Source: Castanea sativa
Taxonomy: Eukaryota; Streptophyta; Magnoliopsida; Fagales; Fagaceae
Length of the DNA: 64,000 nucleotides
Direction of reading: 5' to 3'
Assembly: GCF_040712315.1 (NCBI RefSeq)
Contig: NC_134016.1
Coordinates: 8,345,282 to 8,409,281, forward strand
Below, piece by piece: positions 43,669 to 55,140 of this stretch. The first letter of the stretch is position 1; each line of letters starts with the position of its first letter. Below the pieces are notes generated by a model. The model was not told the origin of the DNA. It was given only the letters and a program-made list of their open reading frames with translations, and did no database searches. Made by a program: the position numbers and the translations under genes.

Positions 43669-44560
43669 ATGTTGGAACAATTAAACTCTCATCCCATATC
43701 ATCCTCACAAAATGTCCTTTGTGTGCCTTCTTTTTCATTCAACTTTCTATCTACTAGTGTTTCGACTCATTCTCAGCCCTTTCATCTTGTATTTCTTTCA
43801 ACCTTTATTTTTATACAGGACCTTACTTGTTGGAATACGATTGGAATGGGCCAAATGCATGATGGGTTGTACTTGTTACAAGGATCAAGTCTTTCTAAAG
43901 CTTCTAAGTCCCTTGATGATTTTCTTCTCAGGCATAAGTTCAGCTCATTTACTGTTTTTTCTTCTTCTGTTTCACATGCCAACTTATATTCCTTATGGCA
44001 TTCTAAACTAGGACATCCATCTGATATGAAACTTCATTCTTTAAGTCATGTTTTTCCTTTCTTGCAAAATTGTCGTACTAAAGATTGCAATATATGTCCA
44101 TTGGCTAAGCAAAAGAGGCTGCCTTTTCCTTTTGATAATAAAAGAGCTGTTAATTCATTTGATCTTGTTCATAAGGATGTTTGAGGGCCATTTTCTGTTC
44201 CTAATACTGATGAGCATAGGTATTTTCTTACCATTGTAGATGATGCATCAAGGGCTACTTGGGTTTTTCTTTTGAAAGCTAATCAGAAGTTAGGCCCTTG
44301 ATTGTTTCATTTTACAATATGGTACATACACAATTTAAGACTACCATTAAGTCCATCAGAATTGATAATGATTTGGAGTTCAATAGGGTTGATTTTTACA
44401 ATTCTAAGGGCATTATTCATCAACAAAGCTGTGTTTACACTCCATAACAAAATTCAGTTGTGGAGAGGAAACATCAGCATATTTTAGCCACTGCTAGGGC
44501 CTTGCAAATTCAGTCTAGTCTTCCTCTTATTTTTTTGGGTGATTGTGTTCTCACATCTGT
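43669..44560 (+). pseudogene. Copia GAG-pre-integrase and integrase segment
   Basis: GAG-pre-integrase motif LYSLWHSKLGHPSDMKLHSL at about 43984-44043, then a C-x2-C pair (CNICPLAKQKRLPFP). The integrase core follows at 44205-44290 (TIVDDASRATWVFLLKA), after a stop at 44182. The frame then shifts, and [15 protein letters not shown] at about 44457-44502 marks the end of the core. Stops and frameshifts are numerous, so the integrase is inactive. Confidence 0.82.
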
Positions 44561-45300
44561 CTATTTGATCAATAGACTTCCTACTCATTTTTTGCAAAAC
44601 AAGTCCCTTATGAGGTTCTTTTCAAACAAGTCCCTTCTTATTCTCATCTTAGGACTTTTGGCTGCCTTTGTTTTGCTACTGACGTTGGTCCAAATAAGCA
44701 CAAATTCTCTCCTAGGGCTAGGAAATCAGTTTTCTTGGGTTATTCTTTTAATATTAAAGGGTACAAATTGTTTGATCTTCAATCACATTCCTTTTTCATC
44801 TATAGGGATGTGGTGTTTCATGAAAGGGTTTTCCCTTTTACTTCAAATAGTACCATTCCTTCTACTGATTTGGTTCCTTTACCTAGCATACCTCCTATTT
44901 CTTCTGTTTTTCTTGATTCCTTATCTTCTTCCTCAGTCACTGCTGATTCTATTGTATAGATTCATCATGATCTTGATACAGATGATCAAGCTTTTCCTGA
45001 TGCTTTTGATCATGTTGTTTTCGATGCTCTTGATCATGATGATTATGATACTTTAGCTATGCTTGATGTTCCTAGAAGGTCCACTAGAGTTTCTAAACCC
45101 CCCTTCTTACCTTAAGGCTTATCATTGTAACCAAGTCTCATCTGCATCCATTCCTAATTAGTCCCAATCAGGTACTTCCCATCCCATATCTTCTTATCTT
45201 TCTTATGCCAATTTATCTCCTGCATACAAGTCCTTTTGTTGTTCTATTTGCACTACCACAGAACCTATTTACTTTTCACAAGCAGTCTTTGACCCAAAGT

Positions 45301-46083
45301 GGCAAGAAGCCATGGATGCTGAAATTGTAGCTTTGGAAGCCAATATTACTTGGACTATTACTCCTTTACCTCATAACAAACATCCTATAGGGTGCAAGTG
45401 GGTCTATAGGATTAAGTACAAGGCAGATGGGTCCATTGAAAGGTATAAGGCTAGGTTGGTTGCCAAAGGATTCACTCAAAAGGAGGGTCTGGATTATATT
45501 GAAACTTTCAGTCTTGTTGCCAAAAAGGTTTTTGTGAAGTGTGTGCTTGCAGTAGCTGCTGTGAAAGGTTGGTTTCTTAGCCAACTTGATGTCAATAATG
45601 CATTTCTTCATGATGATTTGCATGAAGAAGTATATATGGTTCTTCCACCAAGCTTTCACAGCAAGGGGTGGCATGGAGAGCAGCTTGTATGCAAGTTAAA
45701 TAAATCTCTCTATGGTCTTAAGCAGGCTTCTAGATAATGGTTCTCAAAATTTTCAACTACATTGATTCACCTTGGATTCACTCAATCTAAGGCAAACTAC
45801 TCTCTCTTTACCAAGCAGCAAGGAACTTCCTTTATTTTTTTTATTGGTGTATGTTGATGATGTTCTCATAGCAAGTAATGATAAAGAGCAGGTTGATCAG
45901 TTTAAGGTGCTGTTGAATTGGAAATTCAAATTGAAGGATTTGGGTGAGTTGAGGTATTTTCTTGGTTTGGAGGTTGCTAGGACAGCCAAAGACATCTCTT
46001 TGTGTCAAAGGAAGTATACCCTTGAGATTTTGGAGGATGCAGGACTTCTTGGTTGCAAACCTGTCAAGATTCCTATGGATTAG
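45301..46083 (+). pseudogene. Copia reverse transcriptase segment
   Basis: Begins WQEAMDAEI and continues with [35 protein letters not shown], and [18 protein letters not shown] (the usual block reads [10 protein letters not shown]). [11 protein letters not shown] ends in a stop at 45735. The catalytic YVDD lies in [14 protein letters not shown] (about 45841-45880), in the frame of the next block. One stop and one frame change separate the two halves. Confidence 0.88.
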
Positions 46084-46143
46084 AACCTAAAGCTCAGTAA
46101 GTATGAAGGTCTATTACTTGATGATCCTAGGAAGTATAGAAGA

Positions 46144-46860
46144 TTGGTAGGAAGATTGTTATACATGACTATCACTAGGCCTGATATCACTTATGCAGTG
46201 CATAAGTTAAGCCAATTTATGGCTAAACCAAGAAAACCAAATCTTGAGGCTACACTTAAGGTTCTGCAGTACTTGAAGAATGATCCTGGGAAAGGCATTT
46301 TCTTCTCTGCAAATTCAGAGTTTCACGTGAAAGGTCACTGATTCAGACTGGGCTTCATGTCCAGATACTAGGAGATTAGTCATTGGATATTGCATATTCA
46401 TTGGAGATTCACTGGTTTCATGGAAATCAAGAAACAATCCATTGTTTCTAGATCCTCAGTTGAAGCAGAATATAGGGCTATGGCCATTGCAACTTGTGAA
46501 ATTGTTTGGATTCTTTATTTGTTAAAGGATCTTCAGGTCAGTCACAATAGAGAAGCATTGTTGTTTTGTGATAGCCAAGCAACTCTTCACATAGGTTCTA
46601 ATCCTGTTTTCTATACAAGAACGAAGCATATAGAGATAGATTGTCATGTTGTGAGGGATAAGGTGCTAGAGAAAGTTATCAAGATTATTCATGTCAAAAC
46701 TCAGTCACAATTAGCTGATTTGCTCACTAAAGCTTTAAGTCATAAACAGTTTTCAGAGCTTCTGTTCAAGATGGGATTGATCAACATTTATCAATCCATA
46801 GTCCATCTTGAGGGGGAGTATCAAGATCAAGATCACAGTTCATGTGATCAATCAAAGTAG
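46144..46860 (+). pseudogene. Copia RNase H segment
   Basis: 46144-46341 carries [20 protein letters not shown]; after a stop and frame change, 46390-46860 carries [33 protein letters not shown] and [13 protein letters not shown]. These are the conserved copia RNase H blocks with their acidic residues. The frame runs through the polypurine tract into the right LTR and stops at 46858. Confidence 0.88.
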
Positions 46861-47162
46861 AGAGAGCAAGCCTCAACAGATGTAGCTGAAGATCAAGAAG
46901 TAGTATCTGAAGCACTTGTAGTTTAGTAGTACTATACATAGAATGACCTGTAGTTTAGCTTAATTTTCTTTTATGTTGTTAATAACTCACACGTTCTTGA
47001 GGTTGTTCGTCACACGTGAGAGTGGTTGTTGTGATTCTGTTAGTTTTGTTAGTTAGTTTGTTTTGATCTGCTTCTTTTTGGGTTGCCCGATGTTGTATAT
47101 AAAGGCACAAGATAATTTAATTGAATACAATTCAGTTTTTCCCAAATCTTTGTTTTCTCATA
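46819..47162 (+). repeat. Right LTR of the copia element
   Basis: 344 bp, preceded directly by the purine tract GAGGGGGAG (46810-46818). Begins TATCAAG and ends CTCATA, followed by the GCCTA duplication. Confidence 0.95.
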
Positions 47163-47216
47163 GCCTAATCAGAACCTACATAAACTGGTAAGAGTTAGAG
47201 CCAATATCTTTCTCTG

Positions 47217-47472
47217 GGTCTGTTTGGATAGAACTTATTGCTGAAAACTGAAAACTGAAAACTGAAAACATTGTAGCAAAATAATTTTAAAATGTGTGAA
47301 TAGTATCGCGGGACCCATTTTTAATGAAAAAGTTGCTGAAAAGTAAAATTTGTAGGTCCGTGAACAGTGCACGAATGCACTGTTCACAGAAGACTGGGTC
47401 AACAACTGCGGCTGGAAAAAAAAAAAAACTGAAAACGCAGACGCAACATTTTTCAGTGGAATCCAAACGCCC
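47217..47472. mobile_element. MITE, GGTCCGTTTGGAT family, copy 2
   Basis: Begins GGTCTGTTTGGAT and ends ATCCAAACGCCC. Same internal order as 857-1109: triple CTGAAAA, CGGGACCCATTTTTAAT, a GTGAACAGTGCACGAATG stretch and AACGCAGACGCAAC. Probable 8-bp flanking repeat TTTCTCTG / TCTCTCTG (7 of 8 match), as for hAT elements. Lies in an intron of the PMT pseudogene. Confidence 0.78.
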
Positions 47473-48425
47473 TCTCTCTGTCTCCTATTTTTTCTTATCT
47501 GGTACTTTGTCATGTTTTTTAGAATCCTTGAGGCAGGTTGGGCAATGTATGATCTAGATGGAGGAAGGAATTTGTTAATCTCTATGGATTTTTGCGTTAT
47601 TGCATTTAATTTCCTTGATGTTCTATGGTTGGCCTCAATTGCAAAATTTGTGATGCCTTCCAAAGTATGAGTTTCCAATAGTGTAACTATTATTATGGCA
47701 TGCTTGACATGTAAATGTATCAGAAGTTCGGTATGTGACTGTTGCAAGTGTATACGCTGGACTCATCTGCCCTCCGAACTACTGTAATGTTTCAATGAGA
47801 ATCGTACTTACTTCATATATTGTACTTTTACCTCTATGTTCTATACAAAATTTTGGGTGATCTACTTTAATTAAATATTGTAGTCTATTGGGTTAATGAA
47901 TTGCTTTTGGAAAAGAATGGGCTGAAAATATGAGAAAAAATAAAAAATAAAAGTCCTCTTCCTCTCTCTACCGCCTCCACCTGTGCCCATCTCCTGTCAA
48001 GTGTTCTCCCTGCCACATTTTGGATCATCTTCTGCCCAATGCGGTACCCACCATTTTTGGTTCCTGAATTTCTGGGATAATTTATATTACATTATTTAGA
48101 TGTTCTTTTTTAATACAAAATTAAGTTTATGGACAGTGTTACTGCTTACTTGCAGGTGTGAGGCTTTCTCAACATACCCACGAACATAAGATTTCATACA
48201 TGCCAATGGTGTATTCAGCATGTACATGGACAAGTAAGCTTTCGTATTTCTATCTGGTTTATGGAAGAATTGTGGTTACAACAAAACTTCTCTTACTCAA
48301 CACCTGCCCACTTAATAAAGGAAAATTTAATTGGATATAAAGAAAAACACCCTTGGAAAGGAGGGGGAAAAGAAAAACAAAAAGAGAGAATCAGTAAGCA
48401 TTTAGTTGTATTTCCTAAAGTGATC

Positions 48426-48874
48426 TATATTTGTAGGGACGGAACCAGGATTCGAGCCTAGGGGGCCAAAGTATAAACCAAAAAAAGTTTGAGGAATTTT
48501 CAAATTTTATTTTAAGGTTATTTGTGTTATTGGGTTTGTTTAGATTGGATTTATGTTCTTTTTTTTTTTCAATTTTGGTTTATCTAAAGGTTGTTCTTAT
48601 TATTCTTGGGACAATTGGGTTTGTTTTGATCAGAGGTTTTTTTCTTTGTTATTCATGGGGCAATCGGGCAAAGTAGATAGTTTTTATTTTTGGGTCTATT
48701 GGGTCAATTTGAAATTATTTTTGGAGGAGGGGGGCCAAAAGTAATATTTTGGGGTACATTTTAATTTTTTTGAGAATAAGTACCTACTAAGCATAATTTT
48801 TGAAAAATCTTGGGGGGGATGGGGGGGGGGGGATGGCCCCCCAGCCCTTACTTAGTTCCGCCTCTGTATATTTG
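48426..48874. mobile_element. hAT-type MITE with perfect 8-bp target duplication
   Basis: Element 48434-48866 (433 bp) starts TAGGGACGGAACCAGG and ends AGTTCCGCCTCTG, imperfect inverted ends of the widespread plant GGGGCGGAACT hAT MITE type. It is flanked by TATATTTG at 48426-48433 and 48867-48874. The interior is T-rich with G runs (48812-48830). Located in the last intron of the PMT pseudogene. Confidence 0.85.
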
Positions 48875-49639
48875 TGATTGGTCCTCAAATTTGAGTTAAT
48901 ATTTCTCTTAAATCCTTAAGTGCAAACAACTGGACCAAAGATTATGATTAAAGTGGTAAGCTTTTAGTCATTTTGGCTGACATGAGAATCAAGTGGAAAC
49001 TCTTTTTCTTTTCCATCAAAGTTGGAGGTCCCCCCATATGCAAAGTTTGGTTGTAAGTTCTAACATCTTCATCATTGAAAAGAAGGCTTCAACATCTACG
49101 CAAACTCATTGTAGTCAATATGTCACTTGATATGGGGTTCTTTCTGCACTCTATAATACACGTTAATGTTTCCTTACAAAACAGAGATCTAATGAACCCT
49201 ATTTATCCATCCATTTATTTGTTATTATCATCATTAGTAGCAACATTATTCTTACCTTTATCATTATTTCATATAGCATATTTTACAATGTCCTCAGAAG
49301 AGCCGTCAATTTGGCCCGAGGATTGAGATTATGAGGTGTGTAGAGGCAAAATAATTTAGAATTAGAAGTTACAAGAGAAAAACCATTTAGTTTTTGGTTG
49401 TTCTAGTATTTCTAACTAGAATTAGTAATGTCTCATTCAGGTGTGACATTCTTTATTTACTCCTTGAGATGTATAGGATTCTTCGCCCTGATGGGGCTAT
49501 AATAATAAGAGAACATGTGGACATCATTGTGAAAGTAAAAGACATCACAGATCGGATGAGATAGAATGGCAAGATATTGCACAGTGAGAATGGGCCTTTC
49601 CACTCTGAGAAAATACTTCTTGTAGACAACTCTTTATAG

Positions 49640-51289
49640 GTATGTTTATGCTTACCCTTTTTCCAGAGAAAACTAGTTGATTGTTGTTAAGCTGTCAGTA
49701 AGTTGTAATATTACAAATAACATGTCAAGAGCACAAGGTGAACTTTTTGATATTTATCCGAATGATATTGTATTTCCAAGAAAAATTGATGCATTACAGA
49801 GTGATAAATGACCACTTATCCCAAAAGTTTTAGCTAAAGGGGAAAGGATGAGTCTAAGCTACAAATGTACCCCCAACCTTTCTGCCTGTGGAATTTTATT
49901 AAACTTAAATGAAAAGCAAAGAGATGGCAAATTTTGAAGTGAAATCCTCATACTGTAAGACCTTGACCATGATATATATATTGTCATTTATCTCCAACTA
50001 TTGAAGTGACGAGAAAAGAGATCTGAGCTCCTGATTGCATAAGCATGTGTGAGCTTATTTTAGAAGATTAAAACATGAATTTAGACATAAACACTAATGT
50101 TTTCCGGCATAATAGCAAATACTGCAGCAATCTGCAGGGAACTCAGCATTGACTGCATTGTAAGAGTACAAGAGATATATATCTTCAAATTACCTTATTA
50201 TTGTCATGTACTTTATAACTTGCTTCTGAACTGTACCTTGCATGGTTTGAAGCAAGCTGATCTTATATAACGCATCTCTTATCGTAATCATTTCATTAGC
50301 TCTACCAACAAATATTTCTTTCTAATGAATCATCATAGTTCTTGACAGCTCTATTCTTTGGCAGCGTTCAAAAGTAAGTGCATGGTGGTAAATTAGTAAT
50401 TATATAAATGTTTAACCAAAATATCTTCACTCTTCCTTGAGCTACTTAAATTTTCTATGAAATATTCCAAACCTCTATGCTACTTTCTTGATAAATCACT
50501 AATTGTTCCAAAAACTTATTAAGAAATTATGAGTTTAATCATTTAACTATTATCAAAATACTCTTTTTCACGTGTGCCAAAATCCTTAATAAGTGAGGTT
50601 CAACACGCTAGATTTAAATTTTTTTTTTTAAATAGAAGATAGAGTGGAGATATTGTTGAGCTTAGGATTACTTGCTCTTATACCATAATAAATTATCAAT
50701 TGTCCTAAAAGATTATGCTATTAGAAAATAATGAATTTAATCATTTAACTATTGTTCTCACATTTTTTGACAAAGGATTATGATCCTTCTTACAATGCAT
50801 AAAAAAGTTTGTAACAAAGCTAGGCATGTGAAATAGCTTTTCCGGAATGCTATGCATCTAAATTTTGATTAGATAAAGACAGCTTGTATACAAAATTATT
50901 GAATAACCAAATTAGTAATTCGCTACTTTTGATACTCCAGGCTTGTGAACAAATGGGGGACATAAATTGGTATATGGCTGATGGATTAACTAATGTAGTG
51001 TCACTGTTCTATAAATTTTTTTTAAAAAAAAAAGGAAAAAAAGTAATAGGTCCAAGTGTCCAACTAATAACCAAGATGCCCTTTCGTGTGATAAAACTCA
51101 CATAAGAAACTGCATTGTTTCACTGTCATGATTGAGATCATTGGCACTTTATAAACTTCACAATCAGGTTCTGCTCAAATTTCTAAAGATTCCACTTATG
51201 AATATTTGATTTAAAAATCACTGTGCCTATATGCAAAATTGAACAAAATTCGATTAGAAAGTTGATAAGGGTGCTCTTGTAATAATATT
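49640..51289. other. Intergenic DNA without a gene
   Basis: A/T-rich. Repeated phrases of the type AATGAATTTAATCATTTAACTAT occur near 50530 and 50730, like those at 8820-8960, and mark old dispersed repeats. No coding region is supportable; the frame at 50884-51105 is featureless. Confidence 0.5.
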
Positions 51290-51880
51290 CAAGACATGAC
51301 AAGTAAGAGAAGCCGACGGTCCCTCCGGACCCGTCGGCTTCATACAAGCAGACGGAGATCCAAAGCAACAGTACCATATGGCTAACGGCCCCGCGACATC
51401 TGACAAAGCGTCTCCATGAAGCTAACAGGAGGTCTTCGAATGAGGCGGGTGACCAACGGGGTGAAGAGGCCGACGGGTTCAACATGGCTTAGCGTGATCT
51501 CCACGAATGTCTATGTATGGAAATGTCTTGTGTCCCACAACCAACCCCAATCAAAGGAATTCCTACAAGGAAAGGATCCCACAAAATACGTGTATTAATG
51601 AGGATCTTCCCTACAAGGAAAGACCCTCTCCGCTAATAAACAAATATTAGCTCTACCCTACTATAAAAACCCCAAACCCCTCACAAACTAAGGTACGCAT
51701 AATTTACCCCAGCTCTGACACTCTAGAGTTGTTAAAGTTTTCTAACTTAACTTTCGGAGGGTATTTGACCGGTACCACATCGGTACTCTCTGTGAGGTCT
51801 TCTTCTTCTTCTTCTTTGTTTCGTAGGTTTTGTTTAGAGCACGTGAGGACTGTGTGACTTATTGAAGATTTTTGGCACCA
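51290..51880 (+). mobile_element. LTR-like segment of an LTR retrotransposon
   Basis: G/C-richer than its surroundings. Contains a hairpin GCCGACGG...CCGTCGGC (51313-51341), a TATAAAAACCCC promoter-like box (51662-51673), a terminal part with TTTGACCGGTACCACATCGG, CTT repeats, and a possible primer-binding site TGGCACCATC at 51873. This order fits an LTR plus leader, but neither the exact 5' end nor a target duplication could be fixed, and no coding domains follow. Confidence 0.42.
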
Positions 51881-52165
51881 TCAAAAGTAAAGAAAAATTA
51901 TTCATTTAGTAATGTTGAAAGCTACACAAACCAAGATAAGGCACTTTTAATTCAAATAATGTCAAATAGAAGATCTAAGATAAGACATCTAAGAACTATA
52001 CAATTAGATATAACAATTTTTTTGGTAGCTCCAAGTCCTCCCAATTTCATATGCTGTGTCTTAAAGACTTAATCAAAAGAATTTAAATTGGAAGATAGAA
52101 CAACAAAAGGAAACTAAACTAAAACGGAAGCTTTCAATCCTCGCGTAAGGAAGGAAAAGGAAGTC

Positions 52166-52232
<67 letters not shown>
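52166..52232. repeat. (AT)n microsatellite
   Basis: TA dinucleotide run of about 67 bases with one interruption near 52178. Confidence 0.93.
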
Positions 52233-52236
<4 letters not shown>

Positions 52237-52288
52237 CTAAAAGCTTAAGCATATTATTCATTGCTGCTATGCTCTATTGAGTCATATC

Positions 52289-53298
52289 TGTTGGGAAATT
52301 TAGACCCCGATTGATAAAATTAACAAGTTTTAAATTCAAGTTGTTAATTAGATTTATTATAAATAAACCTTGTTAAAACAAACTAACATCAATATCATGT
52401 CAATATCATGCACACAAAAAAAAAATTAAATAAGACAAGATATGATGACCCAAGAAAATCAATGAAATAAACTAGTTTCATAGTAAAAAACTTGGGGGGA
52501 AACCTTCCCGAAAAGCAATCCATTATAATAAAGAGAATTTTTAGATCTAGTACAAAACCTTTATCCCTAGACTCTACAATTCTAGTAGATGAACTTACAG
52601 TAGAAATCTTCTACCGCTTTAGAACCTACCATTTTGCACGAATCCCAGTATGTGACTAACCAAAGATACACGGCTTGCAATACGTGACTAACTCACCAAC
52701 TTGAAGAAGATTGTTGGCTGCAAAGTTCTTCACTTCATCAACAATGAAGATCAAGAAGCACTTAGTTACAAAACCTTAAGGCGCAAAGACACAGTAGCTT
52801 CTTCTAGAGAGAATAAGGCACTCGGTCACTTTTTGCATGTGTTCTCCTTGTATTCTCTTATGTGACAGCCTTTAAAATAAGCCTTATATATATCTAGGAT
52901 TGTGAGAAAAGAAACCCTATACATACATGTTAGCATAGGCCGAAAATCATATTCAAAAATTCTGATTCCGTAATTCTCGATAGATATATCTGTCGAGCAG
53001 CTGTCGAGACCTCAATAGATAAATCTGTCGAGCTATTTGTCGAGCTTTCTACATTAAACCTCGATGGATATTATCTGTCGAGAATCTGTCTAGCTTCTGT
53101 CCAGCTTTAATGAACAACTTTTCTTTACTTGTTTCTTGGTCCAATTTTCATGACTTTAATACTTGACTTGAACAACATGTTTTTTGAAGTACTAAACTCA
53201 TCTTAGATCTACTCAATTACAAGTAAAGTGCATTTTGTCAAAGAATTTATCTAATTACAATAACATATGTTCTAATAAGTTCCACATATGTCCTAACA
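52289..53298 (-). mobile_element. LTR of a retrotransposon (minus orientation)
   Basis: 1,010-bp segment which on the minus strand starts TGTTAGGACATATG and ends TTTCCCAACA. The start matches the plus-strand start of a second copy at 54579. Outside its start (53299-53760, minus strand) is a linker with CAAATTGCCAAAAGTGGAAAT and GACAAAAAGGGGGAGAAAA, like the sequence before the 3' LTR of plant copia elements of the SIRE/Maximus kind (inference). A cluster of TCTATCGAG/CTGTCGAG motifs lies at 52977-53105. No coding region was found. Confidence 0.6.
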
Positions 53299-54321
53299 AT
53301 TTCCACTTTTGGCAATTTGTGACAAAATCATAACAAACAAAAGAAGTCTGAGAGAAGTCATAAATCACTAAACTCATAATCACTTGTTTAGTACAATAAA
53401 TAATCCTAGCACAAACTCTTGAAAATTTTTGCAAGAAGAGAGTTATGGCATGATAAGAAACATGTGTATAAAGAGAGAAAAGAAACAACACATGGAGAGA
53501 ATGGTGAAGAAGACATACATCATATATATATCAAAGATAAGCACAATGTATGTAAACATGGTCACAAGACTGGTGCACAAGAAGCTAAAAGAAGCTCTTA
53601 AAAAAACAAGGAGGTAAACACTTCCTTTAACAAGATGAAACACAACTCCCTCTTACAAGGGCATGTATTTCTCCCCCTAAAATTTAGAATCTTAAAAAGA
53701 ATCCACATTTTCTCCCCCTTTTTGTCATAATTGACAAATGGTACAAAAAGCTATAAAGCTTCACCTGAGAAACATAAAAAAAAAAAAAAAAAAATCAAAG
53801 ATGATCAAGGGGGCACAAGGAATCCATAAAAATGCATGAATGTATTGAAACAAGATGCTATTAATGACAAGTTAATAGAAAGAGGCAAAACATGTGAAAA
53901 ACAATGCATGCAAGATAGTCTTTGATAGATCAAGAAGCTGTCAAGCTGCTATCGAGCAGAAGCCAACCTCGATGGATTGAGAATTTGTCGAGGATCTATC
54001 GGCTAGACAAAAAGTTTCTCAATGGATTGAGAAGCTGTCGAGAAGCTATCGAGACAATGTCTAGAAAGCTCGATGGATCAAGATTGCGCTAACTTCTATC
54101 GAGAAAAGAAGAAAGAAGGGCTCGATAGATAAGAATCTGTCTAGGATCTATTCAAAAGCTATCGAGCTTGAAGAAAATAGGTTTTTCAATGAGAGGAAAA
54201 ACACAAAGAGGTGAATGCAACAAGTAAGCTACTCAACTATAGATCCAATCAACATGTTAAGCTCTCAAAAACATCTCTCAACAAGAAAAATGTAAGGCAT
54301 TTAGGATCCAAACACACACTT

Positions 54322-54358
<37 letters not shown>

Positions 54359-54578
54359 AATCTAACCAATTTTATATTTCAAAAACAAGTCAAGATAGTT
54401 TAGTGAATATACATTAACACATGTATTCCATGTGATGACCAAATCACATTGTACCTGCACATGTACCAAAAGTAGCAAAGAATTTTGTGTGTCGTGTGTG
54501 AAAAACATTGCAAGATTGCATAAGTGTCTCATGTTATGACGATTTGAGATATGAGAAAATCAATTTAACTCACACACT
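53299..54578. other. Non-coding linker between two inverted LTR copies
   Basis: No gene is supportable. The left part is LTR-adjacent linker on the minus strand (see 52289-53298). 53925-54175 is a cluster of degenerate CTATCGAG / CTGTCGAG / CTCGATGGAT motifs. A (CA)n microsatellite lies at 54323-54352. Open frames at 53255-53643 fall in this linker and are not genes. Confidence 0.5.
54323..54352. repeat. (CA)n microsatellite
   Basis: CA dinucleotide run of about 30 bases. Confidence 0.93.
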
Positions 54579-54815
54579 ATTAGGACATATTTGTTTCATG
54601 TTAGGAACATATGACATCATGTATTGGTTAATCCTTTGACAAAATGCACTTTACTTGTAATTGGGTAGATCTAGGATGTGTTTAATGCTTCAAGGAACAT
54701 ATTTTCATGTTCAAGTGTTAAAGCCATGCAAGTCTGTCCAAGAAACAAGTAAAGAAGTGTTGTTCATTAAAACTCGACAGCTAGTATCTATCGAGGCTTA
54801 AGAAGTTGTTTCAGC
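54579..54815 (+). mobile_element. Partial LTR, head-to-head with 52289-53298
   Basis: Plus-strand sequence starting TATTAGGACATAT. It includes AAAATGCACTTTACTTGTAA and AAGAAACAAGTAAAGAAGTG, and is the reverse complement, with divergence, of about 53065-53298. It breaks off near 54815 where the tandem array begins. Confidence 0.6.
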
Positions 54816-55140
54816 CCGAGTCAAATGTAAGAAGAAAAAAAAAAAAAGCCGTTGAATGTGATAAAAGTATGGTCATATGTGATGTTGATATTACCCAATG
54901 TGACAATGAAACCATCAAATGTGAGAAAAAAAAATTAGAGTACTACTGAATGTGACAAAAATACGATTAGATGTGATATTGGTACTACTTAATGTGACGA
55001 TGGAACTATCAAATGTGAAGAAAAAATAATGGTACTACCAAATGTAACAAAAGTACTATCAAAAGTTATGTTGGTATTACCCAATCTGACAATGAAACTG
55101 CCAAATGTGAGGAAAAAAAATTAAAGTATCACCAAATATG

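Larger units (their letters stand above)
39512..47167 (+). mobile_element. Complete but degenerate Ty1/copia retrotransposon with 5-bp target duplication
   Basis: LTRs at 39517-39865 and 46819-47162 are flanked by identical GCCTA (39512-39516 and 47163-47167). The LTRs begin TATCAAG and end CTCATA, so the ends are TA...TA rather than TG...CA. A primer-binding site TGGTATCAGGGC (39866-39877), close to the initiator tRNA-Met complement, directly follows the left LTR. A polypurine tract GAGGGGGAG directly precedes the right LTR. Domains run in copia order: gag, protease, integrase, reverse transcriptase, RNase H. By eye the LTRs differ at roughly 14 bases plus a few small indels. Stops, frameshifts and a nested insertion make it non-autonomous today. 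Confidence 0.95.
37988..49639 (+). pseudogene. PMT-type (DUF248) methyltransferase pseudogene, 5'-truncated and split by a retrotransposon
   Basis: Relic of a plant PMT/QUASIMODO2-family putative SAM-dependent methyltransferase; family members are Golgi type II membrane proteins linked to pectin methylation. Exons read: 37988-38283 ([20 protein letters not shown]), 39147-39516 continued at 47168-47187 (WRRRVSHYG, then the SAM-motif-like NVMDMNAGFGGFAAAL, then YERGL / IRTYINW), 48156-48233 (CEAFSTYPRT) and 49441-49639 (EMYRILRPDGAIIIREHVD ... stop TAG). All splice sites are GT-AG. Damage: a frameshift near 38200 after IAVWR; a nonsense TAA in exon 48156-48233 after YPRT; a nonsense TAG at 49562-49564; and a 7.6-kb copia insertion at 39517. 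The N-terminal half, including the first SAM motif, is absent. By remembered similarity it is nearest PMT2/PMT14-type genes. Confidence 0.9.

Noticed and set aside
44460..45056. 198-codon hydrophobic open frame suggesting a multi-membrane protein
   Set aside because: It is a shifted frame of the copia integrase/reverse-transcriptase linker; the true frame shows copia motifs.
51290..51880. Hairpin GCCGACGG...CCGTCGGC as a terminator or riboswitch
   Set aside because: Eukaryotic context and LTR-like surroundings; a hairpin alone is not evidence for either.
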